From Serratia surfactantfaciens (GTDB lineage Bacteria; Pseudomonadota; Gammaproteobacteria; Enterobacterales; Enterobacteriaceae), in assembly GCF_001642805.2 (NCBI RefSeq), contig NZ_CP016948.1, positions 1,984,001-2,048,000 on the forward strand: a DNA stretch of 64,000 nt, written 5' to 3'. The first letter of the stretch is position 1. Every line of letters starts with the position of its first letter. Made by a program: the position numbers and the translations under genes. The notes under the pieces are model-generated. The model worked only from the letters and a program-made list of their open reading frames with translations, had not been told where the DNA came from and made no database searches. Positions 34,001 through 45,317 of this stretch are shown here, piece after piece.

Positions 34001-34765
34001 ATGATCCCGGAAAAACGCGTGATTCGTCGTATCCAGTCTGGTGGTTGTGCGATCCATTGCCAGGACTGCAGCATCAGCCAGCTGTGCATTCCTTTCACCC
34101 TTAATGCCCACGAGCTGGACCAGCTCGACAACATTATCGAGAGAAAGAAGCCCATCCAGAAAGGCCAGACTTTGTTCAAGGCCGGCGACGAGCTGAAATC
34201 GCTGTACGCGATCCGTTCCGGGACCATCAAAAGCTATACCATCACCGAGCAAGGCGATGAGCAGATCACCGGTTTCCATCTGGCGGGCGACCTGGTCGGC
34301 TTCGACGCCATCGGCGGTCTGAAGCACCCGAGTTTCGCTCAGGCGCTGGAAACCTCGATGGTGTGCGAGATCCCGTTCGAGACCCTCGACGATCTGTCCG
34401 GCAAAATGCCTAACCTGCGTCAGCAGATCATGCGACTGATGAGCGGCGAGATCAAAGGCGACCAGGACATGATCCTGCTGCTGTCGAAGAAAAACGCCGA
34501 AGAGCGCCTGGCGGCGTTCGTTTATAACCTGTCGCGCCGCTTCGCGGAGCGCGGCTTCTCACCGCGCGAGTTCCGTTTGACCATGACCCGCGGCGACATC
34601 GGCAACTACCTTGGCCTGACGGTGGAAACCATCAGCCGCCTGCTGGGCCGCTTCCAGAAAAGCGAAATCCTCAGCGTGAAAGGCAAATACATCACCATCG
34701 AAAACGCCGACGCACTGTCGGTGCTGGCCGGCACGCCACGCATCAACGTGACCGTCAACGCCTGA
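34001..34765 (+). CDS. fnr: Oxygen-sensing global regulator FNR
   Basis: 254 residues. Cluster-binding Cys C20, C23 and C29 ([11 protein letters not shown]) and the central Cys in SMVCEIPF hold the oxygen-labile [4Fe-4S] cluster. A cyclic-nucleotide-like fold, dimer helix and C-terminal winged helix with [15 protein letters not shown] (DNA recognition) follow. FNR activates anaerobic respiration and fermentation genes and represses aerobic ones. A strong hairpin lies behind the gene at 34772-34809. Confidence 0.97.
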   Translation: MIPEKRVIRRIQSGGCAIHCQDCSISQLCIPFTLNAHELDQLDNIIERKKPIQKGQTLFKAGDELKSLYAIRSGTIKSYTITEQGDEQITGFHLAGDLVGFDAIGGLKHPSFAQALETSMVCEIPFETLDDLSGKMPNLRQQIMRLMSGEIKGDQDMILLLSKKNAEERLAAFVYNLSRRFAERGFSPREFRLTMTRGDIGNYLGLTVETISRLLGRFQKSEILSVKGKYITIENADALSVLAGTPRINVTVNA

Positions 34766-34771
34766 TTCCCC

Positions 34772-34809
34772 TGCCGGATCAACATTTCACCGAAATTGTT
34801 GATCCGGCA
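34772..34809 (+). terminator. 13-bp hairpin after fnr
   Basis: TGCCGGATCAACA and TGTTGATCCGGCA are perfect arms around a 12-base loop, seven bases after the fnr stop. The sequence after the stem is T-rich but interrupted (cttctgttgttgttctgttttt). It probably ends the fnr transcript or attenuates reading into uspE. Confidence 0.55.
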
Positions 34810-34891
34810 CGCTTCTGTTGTTGTTCTGTTTTTCAATGTTGGGTTACTCTGTAAATTAACAGACTGTTGATTTCAGCTGTAAGGAGGCCCT

Positions 34892-35854
34892 ATGGCGAAG
34901 TATCAGAATCTTCTGGTGGCTATTGACCCCAATCAGGACGATCAGCCGGCATTGCGTCGCGCCGTGTACCTGGTGAAACGGAATGGTGGGCGCATCAAAG
35001 CCTTCCTGCCCATTTATGACTTCTCTTACGAAATGACGACCCTGCTCTCCCCGGACGAAAGAACGGCGATGCGGCAAGGTGTGATCAGCCAACGCGCCGC
35101 CTGGATCAACGAGCAGTGCCGTTTCTATCTCAACGACGGCGTGCCGATCGAAATCAAAGTGGTCTGGCATAACCGCCCCTTCGAAGCCATCATTCAGGAA
35201 GTGCTTTCCGGCCAACATGACCTGTTGCTGAAAATGGCGCACCAGCACGACCGGCTGGAGTCAGTGATCTTCACCCCCACCGATTGGCACCTGCTGCGCA
35301 AATGCCCTTGTCCGGTGTGGATGGTGAAAGACCAGCCCTGGCCGGAAGGCGGTAAAGCGCTGGTGGCGGTCAACCTGGCCAGCGAAGAGCCCTATCACGA
35401 TCCGCTCAATATCAAACTGGTGCAAGAAACCGTCGAACTGGCGCAAAACGTCAATCAGACCGAGGTTCATCTGGTTGGCGCTTACCCCGTTACCCCGATC
35501 AACATCGCCATCGAGCTGCCCGATTTCGATCCCAGCGTCTACAACGATGCCATTCGTGGCCAGCATCTGATCGCCATGAAAGCGCTGCGGCAGAAATTCT
35601 GCATCAAGGAAGAGTTCACCCACGTGGAGAAAGGCCTGCCGGAAGAGGTCATCCCCGATCTGGCCGAGCACCTGCAGGCCGGCGTGGTGGTTCTGGGCAC
35701 CCTGGGCCGCACCGGCATTTCGGCCGCCTTTATCGGCAACACGGCGGAACATGTGATCGACCATCTGAAATGCGATCTGCTGGTGATTAAACCGGAAAAC
35801 TTCACCTGCCCGATCGAGGCGGATGAAGATGATGAACACGACGACGAAGATTAA
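34892..35854 (+). CDS. uspE: Universal stress protein UspE
   Basis: 320 residues made of two tandem Usp domains (about 1-155 and 156-310). The second has [28 protein letters not shown], close to the nucleotide-binding GxxGxSxGxxxGS loop but degenerate. It ends in an acidic [12 protein letters not shown] tail. UspE contributes to stress tolerance, motility and aggregation in E. coli and lies directly after fnr there as well. AAGGAGG precedes the ATG. Confidence 0.93.
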   Translation: MAKYQNLLVAIDPNQDDQPALRRAVYLVKRNGGRIKAFLPIYDFSYEMTTLLSPDERTAMRQGVISQRAAWINEQCRFYLNDGVPIEIKVVWHNRPFEAIIQEVLSGQHDLLLKMAHQHDRLESVIFTPTDWHLLRKCPCPVWMVKDQPWPEGGKALVAVNLASEEPYHDPLNIKLVQETVELAQNVNQTEVHLVGAYPVTPINIAIELPDFDPSVYNDAIRGQHLIAMKALRQKFCIKEEFTHVEKGLPEEVIPDLAEHLQAGVVVLGTLGRTGISAAFIGNTAEHVIDHLKCDLLVIKPENFTCPIEADEDDEHDDED

Positions 35855-35865
35855 GCTTCGCGCAT

Positions 35866-35897
35866 AAAAAATGGGCCGCTAAGCGGCCCATTTTTTT
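35866..35897. terminator. Bidirectional terminator between uspE and pntB
   Basis: AAAAAATGGGCCGCT and AGCGGCCCATTTTTT form a perfect stem of 15 pairs with A and T tracts on both flanks, between two convergent genes. This is an excellent intrinsic terminator in both directions. Confidence 0.9.
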
Positions 35898-35906
35898 GTT
35901 GCCCAA

Positions 35907-37301
35907 TTACTTCTGCAGCGCCCGTAGAATCGCTTCCACGCTGTCTTTGGCATCGCCGAACAGCATTTGGGTGTTCTCCTTGAAGAACAGCGGGTTCTGC
36001 ACGCCGGCATAGCCGGTGTTCATCGAGCGTTTAAACGCGATCACGTTCTGCGCTTTCCACACTTCCAATACCGGCATACCGGCGATCGGGCTGCGCGGAT
36101 CTTCCAGCGCCGCCGGGTTCACCGTGTCGTTGGCGCCGATCACCAGCACGGTATCGGTATCCGGGAAATCGTCGTTGATCTCATCCATCTCCAACACCAC
36201 GTCGTACGGCACCTTGGCTTCCGCCAGCAGCACGTTCATGTGGCCCGGCAAACGCCCCGCGACCGGGTGAATGCCGAAACGCACCTTCACGCCGCGCGCG
36301 CGCAGTTTCTCGGTGATTTCCGCCACCGGATATTGCGCCTGCGCCACCGCCATGCCGTAGCCTGGGGTGATGATCACCGACGTGGAGTTCTTCAACTGCT
36401 CGGCCACCTCTTCCGCCGTGGTTTCGCGGTATTCGCCCATCTCTTCGGCATCGCCGGTAGAGGAACCATCGCTACCGAAACCGCCGGCGATCACGCTGAT
36501 AAACGAGCGGTTCATCGCCTTACACATGATGTAAGACAGGATGGCCCCCGAAGAACCCACCAGCGCGCCGGTGACGATCAGCAGATCGTTGCTCAGCATG
36601 AAGCCCGCCGCGGCGGCGGCCCACCCCGAGTAGGAGTTGAGCATCGAGACCACCACCGGCATGTCGGCACCACCGATCGACGCCACCAGATGCCAACCGA
36701 ACGCCAGCGCGATCGCCGTCATCAGCAGCAGCGTCACTACCTGCCAGCCCACGCTGTCGGTACGCACAAATGCCACCAGCAACAGGAACGAGATCACCAG
36801 CGCCGCCAGGTTCAGTTTGTGGCGATTCGGCAGCATCAGCGGCTTGGAAGAGATGATGCCGCGCAGCTTGCCGAAAGCGACGATCGAACCGGTAAAGGTC
36901 ACGGCGCCGATAAAGATGCCGAGAAACACTTCGGTCAGATGGATATTCGCCATCACCGGCTCCATCGGCGCGCCGTGATCCAGGTAGCTGTTGAAGCCGA
37001 CCAGCACCGCGGCCAGGCCGACGAAGCTGTGCAGCACCGCCACCAGTTCCGGCATTTCGGTCATCTCGACCTTTTTCGCCAGATAGACGCCGATCGAGCC
37101 GCCGATGATCATGGCGATGATGATCCAGCCGACGTTGCCGGAATCCGGCCCGAGAATGGTGGCGATCAGCGCAATCGCCATACCGGCGACGCCGAACAGG
37201 TTGCCCTGTTTCGACGTTTCGTGGCGCGACAGGCCCGCCAGGCTGAAAATAAACAAAATAGCGGCAACAATGTATGCAGCTGTAACCAATCCTCCAGACA
37301 T
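35907..37301 (-). CDS. pntB: NAD(P) transhydrogenase subunit beta
   Basis: 464 residues. Nine or so N-terminal membrane helices form the proton channel, followed by the NADP(H)-binding domain III ([47 protein letters not shown]). With PntA it forms the inner-membrane complex that drives NADPH formation from NADH by proton influx. It lies 10 bases after pntA. Confidence 0.96.
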   Translation of the reverse strand: MSGGLVTAAYIVAAILFIFSLAGLSRHETSKQGNLFGVAGMAIALIATILGPDSGNVGWIIIAMIIGGSIGVYLAKKVEMTEMPELVAVLHSFVGLAAVLVGFNSYLDHGAPMEPVMANIHLTEVFLGIFIGAVTFTGSIVAFGKLRGIISSKPLMLPNRHKLNLAALVISFLLLVAFVRTDSVGWQVVTLLLMTAIALAFGWHLVASIGGADMPVVVSMLNSYSGWAAAAAGFMLSNDLLIVTGALVGSSGAILSYIMCKAMNRSFISVIAGGFGSDGSSTGDAEEMGEYRETTAEEVAEQLKNSTSVIITPGYGMAVAQAQYPVAEITEKLRARGVKVRFGIHPVAGRLPGHMNVLLAEAKVPYDVVLEMDEINDDFPDTDTVLVIGANDTVNPAALEDPRSPIAGMPVLEVWKAQNVIAFKRSMNTGYAGVQNPLFFKENTQMLFGDAKDSVEAILRALQK

Positions 37302-37311
37302 TTGCTACCCC

Positions 37312-39378
<2,067 letters not shown>

Positions 39379-40329
39379 ATGAAGCTGAAGACCACGATCA
39401 TCGCGTCAGCCTTGTTATCACTCACCGCGCTGTCTGCTCAAGCTGCGCAAGAGTTAACTCCTGAGAAAGCAGCGGCGCTGAAGCCGTTTGATCGCATCAC
39501 GATTACCGGCCGCTTCAATGCCATCAATGAAGCCGTCGACGCCGTATCCCGCCGTGCAGACAAACTGGGTGCCGATTCCTTCTATATCCAGGACACCAAC
39601 AACAGCAACAACGGCGGCAACTGGCGCGTCACCGCAGACCTTTATCATAAAGATGCGCCAGAAGTGAGCAAAACACCAAAATACCGCGTATTTAACGGCG
39701 TGAATGAACTGCCTAAAGATGAAGCCTACCTGCTGGAGCCTTACGATACCGTGAGCGTCAGCGGCTTCTACCGCAGCCAGCCGGACATCAACGACGCCAT
39801 CTCCAAAGAAGCGAAGAAAAAAGGCGCCGCCTCGTTCTTTATCGTGCGCCAGGTTGACGCCAACTCCGGCGGCAACCAGTTCGTCACCGCGTACATCTAT
39901 AAGGCCGATGCGCCGAAACGCCGTGTGCAGAGCCCGGACGCCATCCCGGCCGACTCTGACGCCGGCCGCGCCGCCCTGGCCGCCGGTGGCGCCGAAGCCG
40001 CGAAAGTCGAAATTCCTGGCGTCGCGTCTTCCGGTTCGCCAAGCCGCGACGTGGGCCGTTTCTTCGAAACCCAGTCCTCTACCGGCCAGCGCTATACCGT
40101 CACGCTGCCTAACGGCACCAAGATCCAGGAAGTGAACAACGTGACCGCCGCGCAGATGGTGCCGTTCGATTCCGTCACCTTCACCGGCCACTTCAACAGC
40201 ATGACCGACGTGTCTACCGAAGTGGCGAAACGCGCGGCCGAGAAAGGCGCCAAGTACTACCACGTCACTCGCCAGTGGCAGAACAAGAGCGGCGGCAACC
40301 TGACCGTCAGCGCCGATCTGTTCAAATAA
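39379..40329 (+). CDS. ydgH: YdgH, periplasmic protein with three YdgH/BhsA/McbA-like repeats
   Basis: 316 residues with a clear signal peptide (KTTIIASALLSLTALSAQA). Three DUF1471 repeats start near residues 36, 113 and 255 and share PFD(R/S/T)(I/V)(T/S) at the front and an SGGN or NGGN turn near the end. The single-repeat relatives BhsA and McbA act in stress and biofilm responses. YdgH itself has been linked to envelope functions but has no settled biochemical role. AAAGGA precedes the ATG. A strong terminator follows. Confidence 0.93.
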   Translation: MKLKTTIIASALLSLTALSAQAAQELTPEKAAALKPFDRITITGRFNAINEAVDAVSRRADKLGADSFYIQDTNNSNNGGNWRVTADLYHKDAPEVSKTPKYRVFNGVNELPKDEAYLLEPYDTVSVSGFYRSQPDINDAISKEAKKKGAASFFIVRQVDANSGGNQFVTAYIYKADAPKRRVQSPDAIPADSDAGRAALAAGGAEAAKVEIPGVASSGSPSRDVGRFFETQSSTGQRYTVTLPNGTKIQEVNNVTAAQMVPFDSVTFTGHFNSMTDVSTEVAKRAAEKGAKYYHVTRQWQNKSGGNLTVSADLFK

Positions 40330-40351
40330 AACCCGCTTTTCGGTTTACCAT

Positions 40352-40378
40352 CGGGCAGCCCTTGAGCTGCCCGTTTTT
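40352..40378 (+). terminator. Intrinsic terminator after ydgH
   Basis: CGGGCAGC/GCTGCCCG, an 8-bp GC stem around CCTTGA, is followed by five T. Confidence 0.88.
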
Positions 40379-40573
40379 ATTGCCGCTCTTTTCGCCCACC
40401 GTTGAATAGTTTTTTGTAAATTCCGCATATTCAATCATTGCATCTCTAATCATCCCTCCGTAGAATTTGCGCCAATTTTTAGGGCTATTGTCTATTCGCG
40501 CAGTGGTTGTTAACACATTGTTGCCGCCAAGCAGTTCCCTTCCAGTTGTTTATTCTGCGTTCAGGATCCGTCA

Positions 40574-41965
40574 TTGGAAAAAAAACTCGGTCTTACCGCG
40601 CTAACCGCTTTGGTGCTCAGCTCAATGCTGGGCGCCGGCGTGTTCAGTCTGCCGCAAAATATGGCGCAGGTCGCCAGCCCCGCCGCACTGTTGCTGGGTT
40701 GGGGGATCACCGGCGTCGGCATTCTGTTTTTGGCCTTCGCCATGCTGCTGCTTACGCGTCTGCGTCCGGATCTGGACGGCGGCATCTTCACCTACGCTAA
40801 AGAAGGGTTCGGCGAGCTGATGGGCTTCTGCTCCGCCTGGGGCTACTGGCTGTGCGCCGTGATCGCCAACGTTTCGTATCTGGTGATCGTGTTCGCGGCG
40901 CTGAGTATTTTCACCGATCGCGGCGGCGACGTTATTCTCGGTGACGGCAATACCTGGCAGGCGCTGATCGCCGAATCCGCCCTGCTGTGGATCGTGCACG
41001 CGCTGGTGCTGCGCGGCGTGCAAACCGCCGCCAGCATCAACCTGGCGGCCACCCTCGCCAAGCTGCTGCCGCTGGGCATGTTCGCCGTTCTGGCGGCGAT
41101 CGCCTTCAAAATGGACGTGTTTACGCTGGATTTCAAGGGTGTCGCCCTCGGCAAGCCGGTATGGGAACAGGTCAAGGACACCATGCTGATCACCCTGTGG
41201 GTGTTTATCGGCGTGGAAGGCGCCGTGGTGGTTTCCGCCCGCGCCCGCAATAAAAAAGACGTGGGCCGCGCCACCATGCTGGCGGTACTGTCGGCGCTGG
41301 CGGTGTATCTGATGGTCACGCTGCTGTCGCTGGGCGTGGTGCCGCGCAGCGAACTGGCCGAAATGCGCAACCCGTCGATGGCGGTGCTGATGGTGGAACT
41401 GATCGGCCCATGGGGAGACGTGCTCATTGCCGCCGGTCTGATCATTTCCGTTTGCGGTGCCTACCTGAGCTGGACCATCATGGCGGCGGAAGTGCCGCTG
41501 CTGGCCGCGCAGCACGGTGCGTTTCCACGCGTATTCGGCAAGCAGAACCGCCATCACGCCCCGTCCTCGTCGCTGTGGCTGACCAACATCGCCGTACAGC
41601 TGGCGCTGGTGTTGATCTGGCTGACCGGCAGCAACTACAACTCGCTGTTGACCATCGCTTCGGAAATGATCCTGGTGCCTTATTTCCTGGTCGGCGCGTT
41701 TCTGTTTAAGGTGGCGTACCGCCGCCGCGACAAACGCCTGATCTTCGCCGCCACCGGCGCCTGCATCTATGGTTTGTGGCTGCTGTACGCTTCGGGGCTG
41801 ATGCATCTGCTGATGTCGGTGCTGCTGTATGCGCCGGGTCTGCTGGTGTTCATGTATGCCCGCCGCGGCCACCGCGATATCAATCTGCTGAACCGCCTGG
41901 AAAAAGGCAGCATCCTCTTGCTGCTGGTGGCCACGCTGCCTGCCGGCTGGTTTATGCTGCACTAA
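40574..41965 (+). CDS. ydgI: Basic amino acid/polyamine antiporter YdgI (ArcD-like)
   Basis: 463 residues starting at a TTG codon; the first residues MEKKLGLTALTALVLSSMLGAGVFSLPQNM align exactly with E. coli YdgI, and AGGA lies about 8 bases upstream, so the rare start is supported. About twelve membrane helices of the APC superfamily are predicted, with the substrate-site GAGVFSLP and the GxEGAVVVSARA helix. Related proteins exchange arginine and ornithine. In E. coli it also follows ydgH. A hairpin follows at 41977-42001. Confidence 0.9.
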   Translation: MEKKLGLTALTALVLSSMLGAGVFSLPQNMAQVASPAALLLGWGITGVGILFLAFAMLLLTRLRPDLDGGIFTYAKEGFGELMGFCSAWGYWLCAVIANVSYLVIVFAALSIFTDRGGDVILGDGNTWQALIAESALLWIVHALVLRGVQTAASINLAATLAKLLPLGMFAVLAAIAFKMDVFTLDFKGVALGKPVWEQVKDTMLITLWVFIGVEGAVVVSARARNKKDVGRATMLAVLSALAVYLMVTLLSLGVVPRSELAEMRNPSMAVLMVELIGPWGDVLIAAGLIISVCGAYLSWTIMAAEVPLLAAQHGAFPRVFGKQNRHHAPSSSLWLTNIAVQLALVLIWLTGSNYNSLLTIASEMILVPYFLVGAFLFKVAYRRRDKRLIFAATGACIYGLWLLYASGLMHLLMSVLLYAPGLLVFMYARRGHRDINLLNRLEKGSILLLLVATLPAGWFMLH

Positions 41966-41976
41966 GATGACCTGCC

Positions 41977-42001
41977 AATGCGGCTGCCCGTCAGCCGCAT
42001 T
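41977..42001 (+). terminator. Hairpin after ydgI
   Basis: AATGCGGCTG/CAGCCGCATT, a perfect 10-bp stem with a 5-base loop, 11 bases after the stop. The following run is only moderately T-rich (attgcctctttccc). Confidence 0.6.
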
Positions 42002-42076
42002 ATTGCCTCTTTCCCTTCTACCTCTTTCCCTCTGCCTTTGCATCATCAGCCATGCGCCGCGCTTGCGATCTTAAAT

Positions 42077-42095
42077 GCAATTAATTATCATTATC
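42077..42095. promoter_or_regulatory. Fur-like iron box
   Basis: Read on the minus strand this is GATAATGATAATTAATTGC, which matches 15 of 19 bases of the Fur consensus GATAATGATAATCATTATC, including the full first 12. It lies 90 bases upstream of the TPR-like gene at 42185 and suggests iron control of that two-gene unit. Confidence 0.55.
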
Positions 42096-42184
42096 ATCTA
42101 AGCATTAACGGTAAAGACGCGAGTGCCCCACTGCCGAGAGGCGTCGGAGGCGGGTTAAGACAGGCTGAAAATGGAAGGCATTTC

Positions 42185-42670
42185 ATGGCTGAAAAACTGC
42201 TACACGCATTACCTTTATTTACCACCTGGGAAGCGCTGATCGCCGAGGGCAACGCGGCGTTTAATCAGCAGCACGATCGCCAGGCGATGGCGAGCTACCA
42301 ACAGGCGCTCGAGGTCGCTCAGGCCATCATCGCCGAAAAACCCTGGCTGAATGCGGAATATACCGCCAGATTTGAAGCGCCCAATATTTTCGAATCTGCC
42401 CTTGCCGCGCTGATCGTCACATTCAACAACATCACCCATCTGCGCCTGCGGCAAAAGCCCCTTCGCGGCGTCGAACTGCACGTGCATCAGGCCCGAGTCG
42501 CCGTCGAAGGGCTGCTGGGCGATACCTCGCTGTGCGAACAGATGCAGCAGATCGCCGAACGGCACCTGCTGCGCTTCAGGATTGAAACCCTGCACTTACT
42601 GCGCGAACACCGGCTGCCGGAAACCAGCGTCTGTGCGTCTGCCGCCAGCCATTCCGCCACCGTGCATTAA
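42185..42670 (+). CDS. TPR-like helical protein of unknown function
   Basis: 161 residues from the ATG at 42185 (GGAAGG upstream). Not recognised as a named gene. Residues about 16-45 (ALIAEGNAAFNQQHDRQAMASYQQALEVAQ) fit one tetratricopeptide unit, and the whole chain is predicted helical. No signal peptide. It lies downstream of a Fur-like box and 33 bases upstream of a flavin-binding-fold gene, so both may respond to iron. Confidence 0.65.
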   Translation: MAEKLLHALPLFTTWEALIAEGNAAFNQQHDRQAMASYQQALEVAQAIIAEKPWLNAEYTARFEAPNIFESALAALIVTFNNITHLRLRQKPLRGVELHVHQARVAVEGLLGDTSLCEQMQQIAERHLLRFRIETLHLLREHRLPETSVCASAASHSATVH

Positions 42671-42703
42671 AAACGTCACGCTGACATGAGGAGCGATCGG
42701 CAA

Positions 42704-43099
42704 ATGAATGAATTGAATGACGAGATGAAGAAGATGCTGGCTAAGCAGCTGCCTGTGCAGGCGACCAGCAGCCCAAACGGCGTGCCGGATATCGGCCCCA
42801 AGCGCTCTTTGCGCCTCTATGATGACCGTACGCTGATTTATAACGAAAATACCGGCGGCCAAACGCTGCAAAACATCAAGGAAGGCTCGAAAATGGCCGT
42901 GGTGGTCATCGATCGCGAGGCGCTGGACGGTTACCGCTTCGTTGGCACGCCCGAACTGTGCCAGACGGGCAAGCCGTTTGACGATGCGCTGACGTTTGCA
43001 GAAAAAAACGGGATGAAACCGCCGAAATACGCGGTGTTAATTCATATAGACAGTATTTATACCCTGCGCTCCGGCCCCAATGCCGGAACCCGGCTCTAG
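42704..43099 (+). CDS. Pyridoxamine 5'-phosphate oxidase-family (FMN split-barrel) protein
   Basis: 131 residues from the ATG at 42704, which has GAGGAG 10 bases upstream. The pattern QATSSPNGVPDIGPKRSL, DRTLIYNENTGGQTLQNI and MAVVVIDREALDGYRFVGTPEL is that of small FMN-binding split-barrel proteins of the PPOX superfamily. Such proteins bind FMN, F420 or heme; the exact reaction is unknown. It is the second gene of a possible iron-regulated pair. Confidence 0.75.
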   Translation: MNELNDEMKKMLAKQLPVQATSSPNGVPDIGPKRSLRLYDDRTLIYNENTGGQTLQNIKEGSKMAVVVIDREALDGYRFVGTPELCQTGKPFDDALTFAEKNGMKPPKYAVLIHIDSIYTLRSGPNAGTRL

Positions 43100-43132
43100 A
43101 AGCCGCCGGGCATCACGCCGCGTGACACTTCA

Positions 43133-43180
43133 CGCTCATGGTCAGGGCATCGCGGTGTGCCAATGGCCTGACCATGAGCG
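43133..43180. repeat. Perfect 14-bp inverted repeat between convergent genes
   Basis: CGCTCATGGTCAGG (43133-43146) and CCTGACCATGAGCG (43167-43180) are exact reverse complements around a 20-base loop. It lies between two convergent genes and lacks T tracts; a 3'-end structure or a small mobile palindrome are both possible. Confidence 0.5.
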
Positions 43181-43203
43181 AGCGGCCGAGCCGATGTGCC
43201 CGG

Positions 43204-43614
43204 TCAGCTTTTAGGAGGAAGGGTAACGGTCATGCGCTCACCCACCAGGGCGATCGCGACGCCTTGCGCACACTCTTTCTTAATCGCCGCCAGCTGTTGC
43301 GTTTCCAGCGCATAAGGCAACTGAATGTCAAATACCGCCAGGCCCTGCTGCTGCGCCAGGTCAATCAGGCGAACGATGTTGGTTTCATCGCTGACCTGGG
43401 TCGACACCACCTGCAGCGCCAACTCTTTCAACTGCTCTTTGCGCGTTTGTGACGTGGTCACGCGCGATTTCAACACCATGCCGAAGATCGGCATCACACC
43501 ATAAATAGCATCAACAAAGCGCCAGTGCTTCCTGCACGATGCGGACAGAAAATCCATGTAGTCGAAACAGATTTTCTCACTGCGCGCGATGGATGCAAGG
43601 TGATTGCTGTTCAT
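43204..43614 (-). CDS. Hypothetical protein, conserved family not recognised
   Basis: 136 residues, no named family that I recognise. The N-terminal half is rich in aromatic residues and Cys (KICFDYMDFLSASCRKHWRFVDAIYGVMPIFGMVL), followed by a Lys/Gln-rich helix and an alpha/beta-looking C-terminal half ending TVTLPPKS. There is no cleavable signal; one hydrophobic stretch could be membrane-associated. A good ribosome-binding site (GAGGA, eight bases before the ATG) supports translation. Confidence 0.55.
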   Translation of the reverse strand: MNSNHLASIARSEKICFDYMDFLSASCRKHWRFVDAIYGVMPIFGMVLKSRVTTSQTRKEQLKELALQVVSTQVSDETNIVRLIDLAQQQGLAVFDIQLPYALETQQLAAIKKECAQGVAIALVGERMTVTLPPKS

Positions 43615-43798
43615 CCCCTCATTCCTCTCATGGCCAGTGTTAACCCGTGGTCTTTCAAGCCGCCGCCGGACGGCAACCTGAAATGCATTGGGGATCTTAC
43701 ATCCAGAAATGGATAATCATGCGAAGCTTTAACGACTTTCCGCCGTATGATGGCATAATTCCCCTATTGTTTGCCAGTCTGTCCAGGAGCTTTAATCA

Positions 43799-44521
43799 AT
43801 GGAACACCCCAACTCCGCCCCGGTGCTGATTACCGGCGGCGCGCGGCGCATAGGGCTGGCGCTCGCCAGAGCGTTTCTTCAGCGCGGCGTTCCCGTCATC
43901 ATCGCCTATCGCAGTGAATATCCGGCGATGACCGAGTTGCAAGCCTTGGGCGCCTGCTGCATTCAGGGCGACTTTTCCACCCATGAAGGCATCTACCGTT
44001 TCGCCGACCAGGTGCGGCAGGTCGCGCCCAAGCTGCGCGCGGTGATCCACAACGCCAGCGCCTGGCAAGCCGAATCGCCGGAAGTGCCGCCGGAACAGGT
44101 GATGGCGGCGATGCTGCAAATTCACGTCTACACGCCCTATTTGCTCAACCAGCTGCTCGAACCCTGCCTGACCGGCCAGGGCCAGGCCGGTGCCGACATT
44201 ATCCATCTGACCGACTACGTGGTGGAAAAAGGCAGCGACAAGCACATCGCCTACGCCGCCAGCAAGGCCGCGCTGGACAATATGACCCGCTCGTTCGCCC
44301 GCAAGCTGGCGCCGGAGGTCAAGGTCAACGCCATCGCCCCGGCGCTGATCATTTTCAATCCGGGCGACGATGAAGCCTACCGCCAACAGGCGCTGGCGAA
44401 ATCGCTGATGAAGGTGGCGCCGGGCGAGAGCGAAGTGGTCAATCTGGTGAACTACCTGCTGGAAAGCCGCTACGTTACCGGCCGCACTCACGGCGTCGAC
44501 GGCGGCCGTCCGCTGCGCTAA
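43799..44521 (+). CDS. folM: Dihydromonapterin reductase FolM
   Basis: 240 residues of the short-chain dehydrogenase family. The cofactor loop is TGGARRIG (Arg residues favour NADPH), and the catalytic Tyr-x3-Lys sits in YAASKAAL. LHNASAW in E. coli is matched here by VIHNASAW. It reduces dihydromonapterin to tetrahydromonapterin, with weak dihydrofolate reductase activity. It lies upstream of rstA as in E. coli. Confidence 0.94.
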   Translation: MEHPNSAPVLITGGARRIGLALARAFLQRGVPVIIAYRSEYPAMTELQALGACCIQGDFSTHEGIYRFADQVRQVAPKLRAVIHNASAWQAESPEVPPEQVMAAMLQIHVYTPYLLNQLLEPCLTGQGQAGADIIHLTDYVVEKGSDKHIAYAASKAALDNMTRSFARKLAPEVKVNAIAPALIIFNPGDDEAYRQQALAKSLMKVAPGESEVVNLVNYLLESRYVTGRTHGVDGGRPLR

Positions 44522-44591
44522 AGATCCGCATGGCGCATCTTCACGGGCCGCGCTATGCTGAAATCCGCTTTTCTTATTAAAACACGGGCAT

Positions 44592-45317
44592 ATGCATAAA
44601 ATTGTTTTTGTGGAAGACGATCCGGAAGTCGGCAAACTGATTGCCGCCTATCTGGGCAAACACGATATCGAGGTGCTGATCGAACCGCGCGGCGACAGCG
44701 CGCAGGCGTGCATCGAGCGCGAGCAACCCGATCTGGTGCTGCTGGACATCATGCTGCCCGGCAAAGACGGCATGACGCTGTGCCGCGATCTGCGCCCCAC
44801 TTTCCCCGGCCCAATCGTGCTGCTCACCTCGCTCGACAGCGACATGAACCATATCCTGTCGCTGGAGATGGGCGCCAACGACTACATCCTGAAAACCACG
44901 CCGCCGGCGGTATTGCTGGCGCGCCTGCGTTTGCACCTGCGCCAACACAGCCAGCAGCCGAAAGAAGAGTCGGTTCAGCCGCTCACGCAACACAACGCGC
45001 TGCATTTCGGATTGCTGTGCATCGATCCGGTCAACCGCCAGGTCTCGCTCGGCGAAGAAACCGTCACCCTGTCCACCTCGGACTTCGATTTGCTGTGGGA
45101 GCTGGCGACCCATGCCGGGCAGATCATGGATCGCGAAGCGCTGCTGAAAAACCTGCGCGGCGTGAGCTACGACGGCATGGACCGCAGCATCGACGTGGCG
45201 ATCTCCCGCCTGCGCCGCAAACTGTACGACAACGCGCTGGAACCGTTCCGCATCAAAACGGTGCGCAACAAGGGTTATCTGTTCGCCCCTAACGCCTGGG
45301 CATCGGTGCAACAATGA
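44592..45317 (+). CDS. rstA: Two-component response regulator RstA
   Basis: 241 residues. The receiver domain has the acidic pocket VEDD at 7-10, phospho-acceptor D52 in LVLLDIMLPG and K102 region YILKTTPP. An OmpR/PhoB-type winged helix follows (SRLRRKLYDN, RNKGYLF). RstA is controlled by RstB and, in E. coli, through PhoP. It activates asr via the RstA box, and a matching box is present here upstream of asr. It overlaps rstB by four bases. Confidence 0.95.
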   Translation: MHKIVFVEDDPEVGKLIAAYLGKHDIEVLIEPRGDSAQACIEREQPDLVLLDIMLPGKDGMTLCRDLRPTFPGPIVLLTSLDSDMNHILSLEMGANDYILKTTPPAVLLARLRLHLRQHSQQPKEESVQPLTQHNALHFGLLCIDPVNRQVSLGEETVTLSTSDFDLLWELATHAGQIMDREALLKNLRGVSYDGMDRSIDVAISRLRRKLYDNALEPFRIKTVRNKGYLFAPNAWASVQQ

